Shown: piece after piece, positions 37,000-44,122 of the stretch | How positions within the stretch are numbered: position 1 is the first letter of the stretch | Layout of the letters: every line of letters begins with the position of its first letter | Assembly: GCA_002197545.1 (NCBI GenBank) | Contig: NFUO01000094.1 | Coordinates: forward strand, 1-64,000 | DNA: 64,000 nt | From: Acidobacteria subdivision 2 bacterium RH1 MAG20 | GTDB lineage: Bacteria; Acidobacteriota; Terriglobia; Terriglobales; Acidobacteriaceae | Direction of reading: 5' to 3' | The notes under the pieces: generated by a model | Database searches by the model: none | Seen by the model: only the letters and a program-made list of their open reading frames with translations | Told to the model about the DNA's origin: nothing | Made by a program: the position numbers and the translations under genes

Positions 37000-37674
37000 C
37001 TAAGCCTTCATCGCGCCTGAGTACACCGCCATCCCGGCCACGGCGTCCACACCCATCGCATCCAGAGCGTCCACCTCGGCACGCTCCTTAATTCCTCCGG
37101 CAACGATAAGCTGCCGCCCTGTCGTAGCTCGAAGAACTGCTGCCACATCCATCGGGAAGCCTGTCATCGTCCCCTCCGTATCCACATGCGTATACAGAAA
37201 TGCAGAGCAATAATCCTCCAGCCATGTCACTGCCTCTTCCGGCGTCAGGTCGACCGAATCCTTCCACCCCTTCACCGCCACCTTGCCGCCCTTGGTGTCC
37301 ACGCTGAACACGAGCGCATCTTCACCTAGCTCTTTCTTCAATCCCGCAGCAAACTCTTTATTGACGCCCGAAGCGCCAAACAAGCTCGATCCATAGATCA
37401 CACGCTTTGCCCCGGCATCCAATAACGTCTGCCCATCTGCGGCCGTCTTCAAACCGCCGCCCACCTGGCAAGGCAGACGCTTGCAGATCATCTCGATGAG
37501 CGCGCGGTTATCTCCCTGCCGCATAGCAGCATCCAGATCGATCAATTGCACGACGGGATATTTCGAGAACCGCTCAATCCAATATTCAAAGTCATCGAAG
37601 GCCAGCTTCAGCTTTTCGCCTTGCACTAACTGCACAATTCGTCCACTCATCAAATCAATCGAAGGTATCAACAT
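37000..37674 (-). CDS. hisA: Phosphoribosylformimino-AICAR ribotide isomerase
   Basis: Amadori rearrangement of ProFAR to PRFAR, fourth step of histidine synthesis. (Beta-alpha)8 barrel with IPSIDLMSGRIVQLVQG at the start, VQLIDLDAAM, CQVGGGLKTAADGQ, RVIYGSSLFG and LIVAGGIKERAEVDALDAMGVDAV (in blocks). GGAGAAAG precedes the chosen ATG at 37674. Length 224, slightly shorter than E. coli HisA. It is the last gene of the his operon, 118 bases after hisF; that gap contains two kinds of repeats. Confidence 0.94.
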   Translation of the reverse strand: MLIPSIDLMSGRIVQLVQGEKLKLAFDDFEYWIERFSKYPVVQLIDLDAAMRQGDNRALIEMICKRLPCQVGGGLKTAADGQTLLDAGAKRVIYGSSLFGASGVNKEFAAGLKKELGEDALVFSVDTKGGKVAVKGWKDSVDLTPEEAVTWLEDYCSAFLYTHVDTEGTMTGFPMDVAAVLRATTGRQLIVAGGIKERAEVDALDAMGVDAVAGMAVYSGAMKA

Positions 37675-37697
37675 ACTTTCTCCTAGCAAGATAAAGA

Positions 37698-37790
37698 TTG
37701 TCATTCTGAGCGCAGCGAAGAATCCCTGTATTTCGCATTTGCCGTTGCCTGTTCTTGAATCGGCGTTATCGGCGTGAATCGGTGTTAAGC
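37698..37790. repeat. Composite intergenic repeat between hisF and hisA
   Basis: Bases 37698-37756 contain GTCATTCTGAGCGCAGCG and TTGCCGTTGCCTGTTCTTG, a diverged copy of the 11258-11340 family. Bases 37757-37790 contain AATCGGCGTT, ATCGGCGTGA, ATCGGTGTTAAGCC, the right half of the ACACCGAT/ATCGGTGT phased repeats found at 39478-39554 and 42574-42660. Confidence 0.6.
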
Positions 37791-37792
37791 CT

Positions 37793-38563
37793 TCAGCAAG
37801 GCAGCCGCACAGAAACCCCAGCCTGCCGCAACTCCGCCTTCAACTCTCGCGAATCCGTAACCCCAAAATGAAAGATGCTGGCCGCCAAAGCAGCATCGGC
37901 CTTCCCTCTGCCAAACACCTCCGCAAAGTGAGCAGCCGACCCGGCTCCACCCGAAGCGATCACCGGAATTTGCACCGCCTCGCTCACCCTCGCGGTCAAC
38001 TCGCAATCAAATCCATTGCGCATCCCATCTGTATCCATGCTGGTCAGCAGAATCTCTCCCGCACCCCGCTCTTCAGCCTCGCGAGCCCAATCCATAACCT
38101 TCCGTCCCGTAGGCTTCCGACCGCCGCTCACATACACCTCAGCGTCCTCTACTCCGGTAGCACCCCTTCGGGCATCGATAGCTACAATCACAGCCTGCGC
38201 TCCAAAGCTTCCGCCAATCTCCCCGATCAACTCCGGTCGAGCGATTGCAGAGGAGTTGATGCTTACCTTGTCCGCACCTGCATCGAAGACTGCCGCCGCA
38301 TCTTCAGCATTGCGAATGCCGCCACCAACCGTAAACGGAACAAACAACGCTGCCGCCGTTCGCTTCACGGTATCGAGCAATGTCCCGCGTCCTTCATGCG
38401 TAGCCGTAATATCCAGCAGCACAATCTCATCCGCCCCAGCCGCAGCATGGCGATGCGCCAACTCCGCCGGGTCGCCGGCATCGATGATGTCCACAAACTG
38501 AACGCCCTTCACCACCCGCCCGCCACGCACATCCAGACACGCAATAATCCGTTTCGTCAGCAT
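37793..38563 (-). CDS. hisF: Imidazole glycerol phosphate synthase cyclase subunit
   Basis: Cyclises PRFAR with ammonia from HisH to imidazole-glycerol phosphate and AICAR. Typical features are [20 protein letters not shown] at the N terminus, [58 protein letters not shown], and [19 protein letters not shown] (in blocks). The first strand is ACLDV rather than the usual PCLDV. Length 256 as usual. It follows the lipoyl-like ORF by three bases. Confidence 0.95.
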   Translation of the reverse strand: MLTKRIIACLDVRGGRVVKGVQFVDIIDAGDPAELAHRHAAAGADEIVLLDITATHEGRGTLLDTVKRTAAALFVPFTVGGGIRNAEDAAAVFDAGADKVSINSSAIARPELIGEIGGSFGAQAVIVAIDARRGATGVEDAEVYVSGGRKPTGRKVMDWAREAEERGAGEILLTSMDTDGMRNGFDCELTARVSEAVQIPVIASGGAGSAAHFAEVFGRGKADAALAASIFHFGVTDSRELKAELRQAGVSVRLPC

Positions 38564-38566
38564 CCT

Positions 38567-38848
38567 CTACCCTAACCGTTGCGGAACAGCGCCAGGAACC
38601 GCAACCTCCGTGCCCTCACACACAATCCGCGCAATCGGTCCCGATGCATCCACGCGTGTACCGCTCTCCGCAAACCATTCCACCAGCAACCCCTGCATCG
38701 GAGCGGGCAGATGAAACTCCATCGCGCCATCTGACAACACAGCGACCGCCTGCCCGGTTCCTACCAGAGTTCCCGGCGGAACCAGATGCTGCAAGACGGT
38801 GTACTCCGGCTCATTCTTGGCAAGCGTCAGCTCATAGATAAAAGGCAT
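38567..38848 (-). CDS. Lipoyl/biotinyl-like domain protein without the modification lysine, inside the his operon
   Basis: A 93-residue protein with the pattern of a biotinyl/lipoyl carrier domain: EYTVLQHLVPPGTLVGTGQAVAVL, the beta-hairpin position LSDGAMEFHLPAPMQGLLVE, and TRVDASGPIARIV. Where lipoyl and biotinyl domains carry the modified Lys of a DKA/MKM turn, this protein has Gly41 in SDGAME, so it cannot be lipoylated there. The N-terminal MPFIYELTLAKNEPEY is unlike E2 components. It starts two bases after the hisH stop and three bases before hisF, firmly inside the operon. Role unknown; may have adopted a structural or binding function. Confidence 0.7.
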   Translation of the reverse strand: MPFIYELTLAKNEPEYTVLQHLVPPGTLVGTGQAVAVLSDGAMEFHLPAPMQGLLVEWFAESGTRVDASGPIARIVCEGTEVAVPGAVPQRLG

Positions 38849-38850
38849 GC

Positions 38851-39459
38851 CTACAACTCCACAAAGTTCTTCAAAACCTGTAAGCCCACGGCGCTCGACT
38901 TCTCCGGATGGAACTGCACACCCATTACATTTTCCCACTCCACAACTCCTGTAAACGCTCCGCCATACTCTGTAACCGCAGCAGTTGCATTTACTACCGG
39001 AGCCCGCCATGAATGCGTGTAGTAAACAAACCCGCCATCCTGCACTCCGCGCAGTAGCTTCGAATCCTGCCGCACTCCCTCAAGGGAGTTCCAACCCACA
39101 TGCGGCGACTTCAACTCCGCGCCCTCAAAGGAAGCAGGGAAGCGCTCACACATTCCCGTGAAGTGTCCCAGCCCCGCCACCACCGGAGCCTCTGTCGAGC
39201 CTTCAAAGAGCCATTGCAGCCCAACGCAAACTCCCAGAAACCACGTACCCTTTGCGACACTCTCGCGCACAGCCTCGGTCAATCCAAGATCAGTCAGCAA
39301 CTGCGTAGCCTGAAAGTGACCCACGCCAGGCAGCACTACCTTCGCCGCTGCGCGCACCACCTCCGGGTCTTGAGTCACCTTTGTCTCAGCGCCAAGATAC
39401 TTCAGCGCCTTCACCACGCTGGTAAGATTTCCCGCCTTGTAATCAATGACAGCAATCAT
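38851..39459 (-). CDS. hisH: Imidazole glycerol phosphate synthase glutaminase subunit
   Basis: Class I glutamine amidotransferase supplying ammonia to HisF. The nucleophile elbow is FLGVCVGLQWL (Cys), and the catalytic His-Glu pair is at the end, NVMGVQFHPEKSS. The start MIAVIDYKAGNLTSV is typical. GGAG precedes the ATG at 39459. Length 202 as usual. The gap of 108 bases to hisB upstream contains a phased palindromic repeat. Confidence 0.95.
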   Translation of the reverse strand: MIAVIDYKAGNLTSVVKALKYLGAETKVTQDPEVVRAAAKVVLPGVGHFQATQLLTDLGLTEAVRESVAKGTWFLGVCVGLQWLFEGSTEAPVVAGLGHFTGMCERFPASFEGAELKSPHVGWNSLEGVRQDSKLLRGVQDGGFVYYTHSWRAPVVNATAAVTEYGGAFTGVVEWENVMGVQFHPEKSSAVGLQVLKNFVEL

Positions 39460-39477
39460 CGTCGACTCCGTTTGAAA

Positions 39478-39554
39478 CTTAACACCGATCAGCACCGATT
39501 ACACCGATCAAAAACAATTCAAATCTAGCCTTATCTGTGTTCATCGGTGTTAAG
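39478..39554. repeat. 10-bp-phased palindromic repeat between hisB and hisH
   Basis: CTTAACACCGAT (39478-39489) pairs perfectly with ATCGGTGTTAAG (39543-39554). The left half has three ACACCGAT-like words exactly ten bases apart (39481, 39491, 39501); CCGATCAAAAAC marks the centre. Confidence 0.8.
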
Positions 39555-39567
39555 CCTTTCGTTTTTC

Positions 39568-40170
39568 CTACAGCAATCCTTTCGTACTCGGTAACATCTC
39601 CCGCATCCGTTCATCGCGCGAACAAGCCCCGCGCAGCGCCCGGGCAAATGCCTTGAAGATAGCCTCAATCTTGTGATGGTTCGAGCGCCCGTACATCGTC
39701 TTCACATGCACATTCGCCTTCGCGCCCCGCGCGAAGCCATCGAAGAAGTCCGCCAGCAACTCACTCTGGAAATCTCCAACCAGCCGCACCTTCACCTTGT
39801 CGTCGACGACATAGGCCACGCGTCCGCTCAGATCTACGGCGGCAACGGCGAGCGTCTCATCCATCGCCATCACAAAGTACCCGGCGCGCATGATGCCTTT
39901 CTTATCGCCGAGAGCCTTATTGAACGCCTCGCCCAGAGCAATCCCGACATCCTCTACCGTATGGTGCTGGTCTACGTCCAGATCACCTGTGCACTTCAGC
40001 GTCAGGTCAAAACCGCCATGCCGCGTAAACAGCTCCAGCATGTGGTCAAAGAACCGTATCCCGGTCGAAACCTTATAAACACCCTGCCCATCGACGACGA
40101 GCTTCAGCGCAATCTGCGTCTCGGTCGTATCGCGCTTCACCGTCCCCGTCCGAACCAAACTCTTAGCCAT
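39568..40170 (-). CDS. hisB: Imidazoleglycerol-phosphate dehydratase
   Basis: Monofunctional HisB (200 residues) dehydrating IGP. The manganese-binding motif DFDLT-type is seen as [41 protein letters not shown] and [19 protein letters not shown], with the two HHxxE-type clusters. There is no N-terminal phosphatase domain as in the E. coli bifunctional enzyme. The ATG overlaps the hisC stop (shared base), coupling translation. Confidence 0.96.
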   Translation of the reverse strand: MAKSLVRTGTVKRDTTETQIALKLVVDGQGVYKVSTGIRFFDHMLELFTRHGGFDLTLKCTGDLDVDQHHTVEDVGIALGEAFNKALGDKKGIMRAGYFVMAMDETLAVAAVDLSGRVAYVVDDKVKVRLVGDFQSELLADFFDGFARGAKANVHVKTMYGRSNHHKIEAIFKAFARALRGACSRDERMREMLPSTKGLL

Positions 40171-41300
40171 TACTCGAACTCCCTCTCGCCACTGCTGTTT
40201 TGCTGATTCACTGCCTCACCAACAGGTTCCCATCCAATCTCTTCCAGCGACGACCGCAAAGCCGCCAGCCCCAGCCGCACATGCTCCTCAATCCCAATCG
40301 TGATGCGCACAAAGCCATCGCATCCCGGATCAGCCGATCGGTCCCGCAACAGCACTCCATGCCCGCGCATCGCAGCAACCAGATCCTTATGCTTCGGCCC
40401 AATCTTCATCAACACAAAATTCGCGTGGCTCGGAAAATAGGGAACTCCCAGCTCCTGCAGGCCACGCATCATCCGGTCGCGCCCCACCCGCACCTGCTCG
40501 ACATACCAGGCCAGATAGTCCTCGTCCGCTAGTGCCACCGTCAGGCAATCCAACGCAACGCCATTCACGTTGTAGGGCGAACTCACCTTACGCACATATT
40601 TCAACAACTCGGCATTGCCTGCCAGCATTCCGATCCGCAGATTCGCGAGTCCATAGGCCTTCGAAAACGTCCGCGCCACAATCAGGTTCGGCACAGTGGA
40701 CAAGTTCCCTATTGTCGTCTCGCCATGAAAGTGGTAGTAAGCCTCGTCCACCATCAGAATCGCTTGCGGAGCGGCCTTCGCGATTGCCAGCAGATGCTCG
40801 CGGCTCACCACAGCGCCCGTAGGATTATTGGGTGAAGACACAATGATCAGCTTAGTCCGCTCCGTGAGCGCCGCGATAAACCGCTCAAACGGAAATCGCA
40901 GCGTCGCATCCGCCTGCACCTTCCGCAGATGCGGAGTCATCATCATGACGCTCACGTCATACATAAAGAAGCCCGGCGTGCAGATCAGCGCTTCGTCGCC
41001 CTCTTCCAGAAATGCGCAGCAGATTAAGTGGATCGCCTCGTCCACGCCATTGGTCAGCACCACCTCGTCGGACTTCAACCCAAAGTGCGCAGCCACAATC
41101 CGCTCTACCGGTTCGCGCTCGGGATACTTCGTCAACCCCTCCGCCGTCACCTGCCGCAATCGTTCCATCACCTTCGGCGACGGCGCAAACGTATTCTCGT
41201 TGAAGTCCAGCCGCAGCGCATCGCGTCCGGCCAGCGGCGGGTGATACTCCGGCATCTCCAGCACAGCCCTGCGTGGCTTCACTTCCGTAACAGCCTTCAT
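40170..41300 (-). CDS. hisC: Histidinol-phosphate aminotransferase
   Basis: PLP-dependent fold-type I aminotransferase of 376 residues. The active-site lysine lies in [33 protein letters not shown] and [10 protein letters not shown] are the usual PLP-binding blocks, and [16 protein letters not shown] marks the N-terminal substrate lid. A short N-terminal extension ([18 protein letters not shown]) is present. The hisD stop and hisC start overlap (ATGA), so translation is coupled. Confidence 0.95.
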   Translation of the reverse strand: MKAVTEVKPRRAVLEMPEYHPPLAGRDALRLDFNENTFAPSPKVMERLRQVTAEGLTKYPEREPVERIVAAHFGLKSDEVVLTNGVDEAIHLICCAFLEEGDEALICTPGFFMYDVSVMMMTPHLRKVQADATLRFPFERFIAALTERTKLIIVSSPNNPTGAVVSREHLLAIAKAAPQAILMVDEAYYHFHGETTIGNLSTVPNLIVARTFSKAYGLANLRIGMLAGNAELLKYVRKVSSPYNVNGVALDCLTVALADEDYLAWYVEQVRVGRDRMMRGLQELGVPYFPSHANFVLMKIGPKHKDLVAAMRGHGVLLRDRSADPGCDGFVRITIGIEEHVRLGLAALRSSLEEIGWEPVGEAVNQQNSSGEREFE

Positions 41301-42556
41301 CGCATCCTCACTCGAACACTCTCCGCATGGCCCACCAATCCTTCGGCCTCAGCCAGCGCAATCGCATGGGGTCCTAATTTTTGCAGTCCTTTACGGGTGT
41401 ACTCCTGCACGGTAATCACCTTCACAAAATCCATCACGCTCAATCCGCCGCGCACGCGTCCTACACGCCCGGTAGGGAGCACATGGTTCGGTCCCGAGAC
41501 ATAATCACCCATCGACTGCGGCGCATAAGCCCCCACAAAGACACTCCCGGCATTGCGAACCCATTTCAAATCTGTCGCCGCATCCACTGTCAGATGCTCC
41601 GGAGCCAGCCGATTCGTCAATTCTCGCGCTTCTGCAACTGATTTAGTTACAAATATCGCGCCCTGCGATGCCAGTGATTGCTTGGCAATCGTATTCTTTG
41701 CCGCCTGACGCTTCACCACAGCCGCAACATCTTTGGCCAACACTTTATTGCTCGTGATCAAAATAGCCAGCGCCTCGGGATCATGTTCTGCCTGTGCCAC
41801 CAGGTCCGCCGCAATTCTTGCCGCATCTCCGGTCTCGCTGGTCACAACAATCTCTGTAGGCCCCGCAGGCATGTCGATGCCGCACTCTGTTGAAACAATT
41901 ATCTTCGCTGTAGTTACAAATAGATTTCCCGGCCCCACTATCTTATCGACGCGCCCGATGGTAGCCGTGCCAAAGGCCATCGCTGCAATTGCCTGTGCCC
42001 CACCCACGCGATAAAACTCCGTCACACCTGCTAGCCACGCCGCCGCCATCGTCTCTCGCGCCGGCTTAGGAGAGCACACCACAATCCGCTCCACCTCTGC
42101 CACCTGCGCCGGAGTCACCGTCATCAGCATCGTCGAAGGCAACGGATACCGCCCTCCCGGCACATAGCAACCAACACTTCCCAGCGGTCGAATAATCTGT
42201 CCCGTCTTCACACCGTCAGCCGGAGCAATCGTCCACTCCTTCGGCCGCTGCGCCTCGGCAAACGCAAGAATATTTCCCCGCGACACCATCATGGCCGCCT
42301 GCAGTTCAGGAGCCGTCTCCTCCCACGCTGCCTGCATCTCTTCGCGAGAGACTAGCAACGCCTGCTTCTTCGTCAACCCATCAAACTTGGCAGCGTACTT
42401 CCACAGCGCAGCATCACCGCTCTTGCGAACATCCGCGAGAATTCGCCGCACTACCGGCTCGACCTTCGCCGTATTCGCGGCACCGCGCCGCTCCAGCGTC
42501 TTCACCAGAGCAGCCGCAGCCACCTTGCTCTGCCCAAACGTTCGTACCAGCTTCAT
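41297..42556 (-). CDS. hisD: Histidinol dehydrogenase
   Basis: Zn-dependent, NAD-linked oxidation of histidinol to histidine, last two steps. Features are GSVGCYVPGGRYPLPSTMLM, VGGAQAIAAMAFGTATIGRVDKIVGPGN (in blocks), DMPAGPTEIVV, DLVAQAEHDPEALAILIT and NRLAPEHL with the catalytic Glu-His pair, then SMGDYVSGPNHVLPT. Length 419, standard. A 117-base gap with a phased repeat separates it from hisG upstream. Confidence 0.96.
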   Translation of the reverse strand: MKLVRTFGQSKVAAAALVKTLERRGAANTAKVEPVVRRILADVRKSGDAALWKYAAKFDGLTKKQALLVSREEMQAAWEETAPELQAAMMVSRGNILAFAEAQRPKEWTIAPADGVKTGQIIRPLGSVGCYVPGGRYPLPSTMLMTVTPAQVAEVERIVVCSPKPARETMAAAWLAGVTEFYRVGGAQAIAAMAFGTATIGRVDKIVGPGNLFVTTAKIIVSTECGIDMPAGPTEIVVTSETGDAARIAADLVAQAEHDPEALAILITSNKVLAKDVAAVVKRQAAKNTIAKQSLASQGAIFVTKSVAEARELTNRLAPEHLTVDAATDLKWVRNAGSVFVGAYAPQSMGDYVSGPNHVLPTGRVGRVRGGLSVMDFVKVITVQEYTRKGLQKLGPHAIALAEAEGLVGHAESVRVRMR

Positions 42557-42573
42557 CGCAACTCCATAAAAAA

Positions 42574-42660
42574 CTTAACACCGATAACCACCGATACCGC
42601 CGATCAAAAACTAACCCGACGTTGCTTTATCGGTGTTCATCCGTGTCAATTGGTGTTAAG
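42574..42660. repeat. 10-bp-phased palindromic repeat between hisG and hisD
   Basis: CTTAACACCGAT (42574-42585) faces ATTGGTGTTAAG (42649-42660). The internal words AACCACCGAT, ACCGCCGAT, TTTATCGGTGTTCATCC and GTGTCAATTGG keep the roughly 10-base spacing; CCGATCAAAAACTAACCC marks the centre as in the copy at 39478. Confidence 0.8.
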
Positions 42661-42673
42661 CCTTTTCGTCCGG

Positions 42674-43555
42674 CTACAAAACCACTTTGCTCAACGGATA
42701 CTCCACAATCCCGGTAGCGCCCGCAGCTTTCAGCTTCGGAATCACCTCGCGGACCTCGGCCTCATCCAGAATCGTATTCAGCGCAACCCATTTTTCATCA
42801 CTAAGATGCGAGATCGTCGGTGAATTCAACGCTGGCAGCACGCCAATCACGGCATCCAGCGTGTCCTTGCGAGCATTCAGCATCAGCCCCACACGACCCT
42901 GAGCCGCAATCGCAGCATTCAGCATTAGCGAAATATTGCCGATCTTCTCCCGCTTCCAGGCATCTTTGTATGCGGTTTTATTCGCAATCAACTGCGTCTC
43001 GCTCTCCATCAACGTCTCGATAATCCGCAGCCGGTTCGCACGCAGCGAGCTACCCGTTTCGGTGACTTCCACAATCGCATCGGCCAGCGTAGGAGGCTTC
43101 ACCTCAGTCGCGCCCCAGCTAAACTCCACCTTCACCGGGATGTTCTTGTTGGCAAAGTAGCGCTTCGTAAACTCAACCAGTTCGGTAGCAATAATCTTTC
43201 CTGCCAGATCCTCAGGCTTCTGAAAAGGAGAGTCTTCAGGTACGGCGAGCACCCACTTCACCTTCTGTCGGCTCTGCTTGCTGTAGGTCAGGCTGGTGAC
43301 ATATTCGACATCTGTCTCGTTCTCCAGCACCCAGTCATTGCCCGTCAATCCGGCATCGAGCGCGCCATGTTCGACATACCGCGCCATCTCCTGCGCCCGC
43401 ACCAGCATGCACTCAATCGCGGCGTCGTCGATCGTAGGGAAGTAGCTCCGCCCATTCGCGAAGATCCTCCACCCTGCCCGCTCAAACAACGCAATCGTCG
43501 CATCCTGCAAACTGCCCTTGGGAATTCCCAGCTTCAGCTTCTTCGCACCAGACAT
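42674..43555 (-). CDS. hisG: ATP phosphoribosyltransferase, long form
   Basis: Commits PRPP and ATP to histidine synthesis; the feedback target of the pathway. Length 293 with a C-terminal regulatory region ([22 protein letters not shown]...) indicates HisG-long, independent of HisZ. Catalytic blocks include [50 protein letters not shown] (in blocks), and [35 protein letters not shown] is the PRPP loop. The ATG at 43555 overlaps the hisI stop by one base. Confidence 0.95.
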   Translation of the reverse strand: MSGAKKLKLGIPKGSLQDATIALFERAGWRIFANGRSYFPTIDDAAIECMLVRAQEMARYVEHGALDAGLTGNDWVLENETDVEYVTSLTYSKQSRQKVKWVLAVPEDSPFQKPEDLAGKIIATELVEFTKRYFANKNIPVKVEFSWGATEVKPPTLADAIVEVTETGSSLRANRLRIIETLMESETQLIANKTAYKDAWKREKIGNISLMLNAAIAAQGRVGLMLNARKDTLDAVIGVLPALNSPTISHLSDEKWVALNTILDEAEVREVIPKLKAAGATGIVEYPLSKVVL

Positions 43556-43899
43556 TACGCCTTCTCCGTTTCGATATTTTTGGTAAAGCAACTCACCGTG
43601 CCCTCGTGGCACACCAGTCCATCGCCTTCGACCTCGACCTTGAACAGCAGCGCATCGTTGTCGCAATCCGTCGCAGCCGAGATCACCTTCAGCCGATTGC
43701 CGCTGGTCTCGCCCTTCATCCACAGCTTGCTCCGCGTCCTGCTCCAGAAGGTCACAAACCCCGTCTCCAGCGTCTTTGCATAGCTCACTTCATTCAAAAA
43801 GCCGAGCATCAGCATCTCGCCCGTCTTCGCATCCTGCACGATACCCGGAACCAGACCATCCATCTTCGCAAAATCGATCTTTACCGTATCCATTGTCAT
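43555..43899 (-). CDS. hisI: Phosphoribosyl-AMP cyclohydrolase
   Basis: Hydrolyses the adenine ring of PR-AMP, third step of the pathway. The 114-residue protein has the exact block pattern of His[39 protein letters not shown] (in blocks), [17 protein letters not shown], and [13 protein letters not shown], with the zinc and magnesium Cys/Asp residues. There is no fused HisE (PR-ATP pyrophosphohydrolase) domain. AAGGAG precedes the ATG at 43899. It is the first structural gene after the leader/attenuator. Confidence 0.95.
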   Translation of the reverse strand: MTMDTVKIDFAKMDGLVPGIVQDAKTGEMLMLGFLNEVSYAKTLETGFVTFWSRTRSKLWMKGETSGNRLKVISAATDCDNDALLFKVEVEGDGLVCHEGTVSCFTKNIETEKA

Positions 43900-43941
43900 C
43901 TCCTTGAATCTCTCTGGCCATCCAACGCGTTATCGGGCAGC

Positions 43942-43980
43942 AAAAAGACCCGCTCGCGATATGCGCGTTAGCGGGCCTTT
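43942..43980 (-). terminator. Attenuator (intrinsic terminator) of the histidine operon
   Basis: Read on the minus strand: arms GGCCCGCT (43977-43970) and AGCGGGTC (43954-43947), a 2-base bulge AA, inner CGCG/CGCG pair and CATAT loop (43963-43959), then TTTTT (43946-43942). It lies between the leader peptide and hisI. The 5' arm CCGCTAACGCGC (43974-43963) can alternatively pair with GCGTGTTGGCGG in the leader (44036-44025), 12 contiguous pairs with two G-U wobbles. Confidence 0.92.
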
Positions 43981-44001
43981 CCAATCCTTAGTATGCGTTC
44001 G

Positions 44002-44085
44002 TTACTTCGCCACACCGGACACAGCCGCCAACACGCTTTGCGCATGATGATGGTGATGGCCGTGATGCTGCAGACGAACGCTCAT
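44002..44085 (-). CDS. hisL: Histidine operon leader peptide (27 residues, seven His)
   Basis: ATG at 44085 to TAA at 44002, minus strand. The peptide MSVRLQHHGHHHHHAQSVLA-AVSGVAK (split for length) has His at positions 7, 8, 10, 11, 12, 13 and 14. It sits between a promoter-like sequence and an intrinsic terminator just in front of hisI. Such a run of codons for the end product is the hallmark of ribosome-mediated attenuation. No ribosome-binding site is evident before the ATG; see the promoter entry. Confidence 0.92.
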   Translation of the reverse strand: MSVRLQHHGHHHHHAQSVLAAVSGVAK

Positions 44086-44093
44086 TGCTTTTA

Positions 44094-44122
44094 AAGGTAG
44101 CTGTGTCGCCATCGCTTGTCAA
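44094..44122 (-). promoter_or_regulatory. Candidate his operon promoter
   Basis: TTGACA (44122-44117) and TACCTT (44099-44094) are separated by 17 bases on the minus strand. The -35 lies immediately after the stop codon of the multicopper oxidase. A start site about seven bases after the -10 would fall at the leader ATG, so the leader mRNA would be leaderless or nearly so. Confidence 0.5.
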
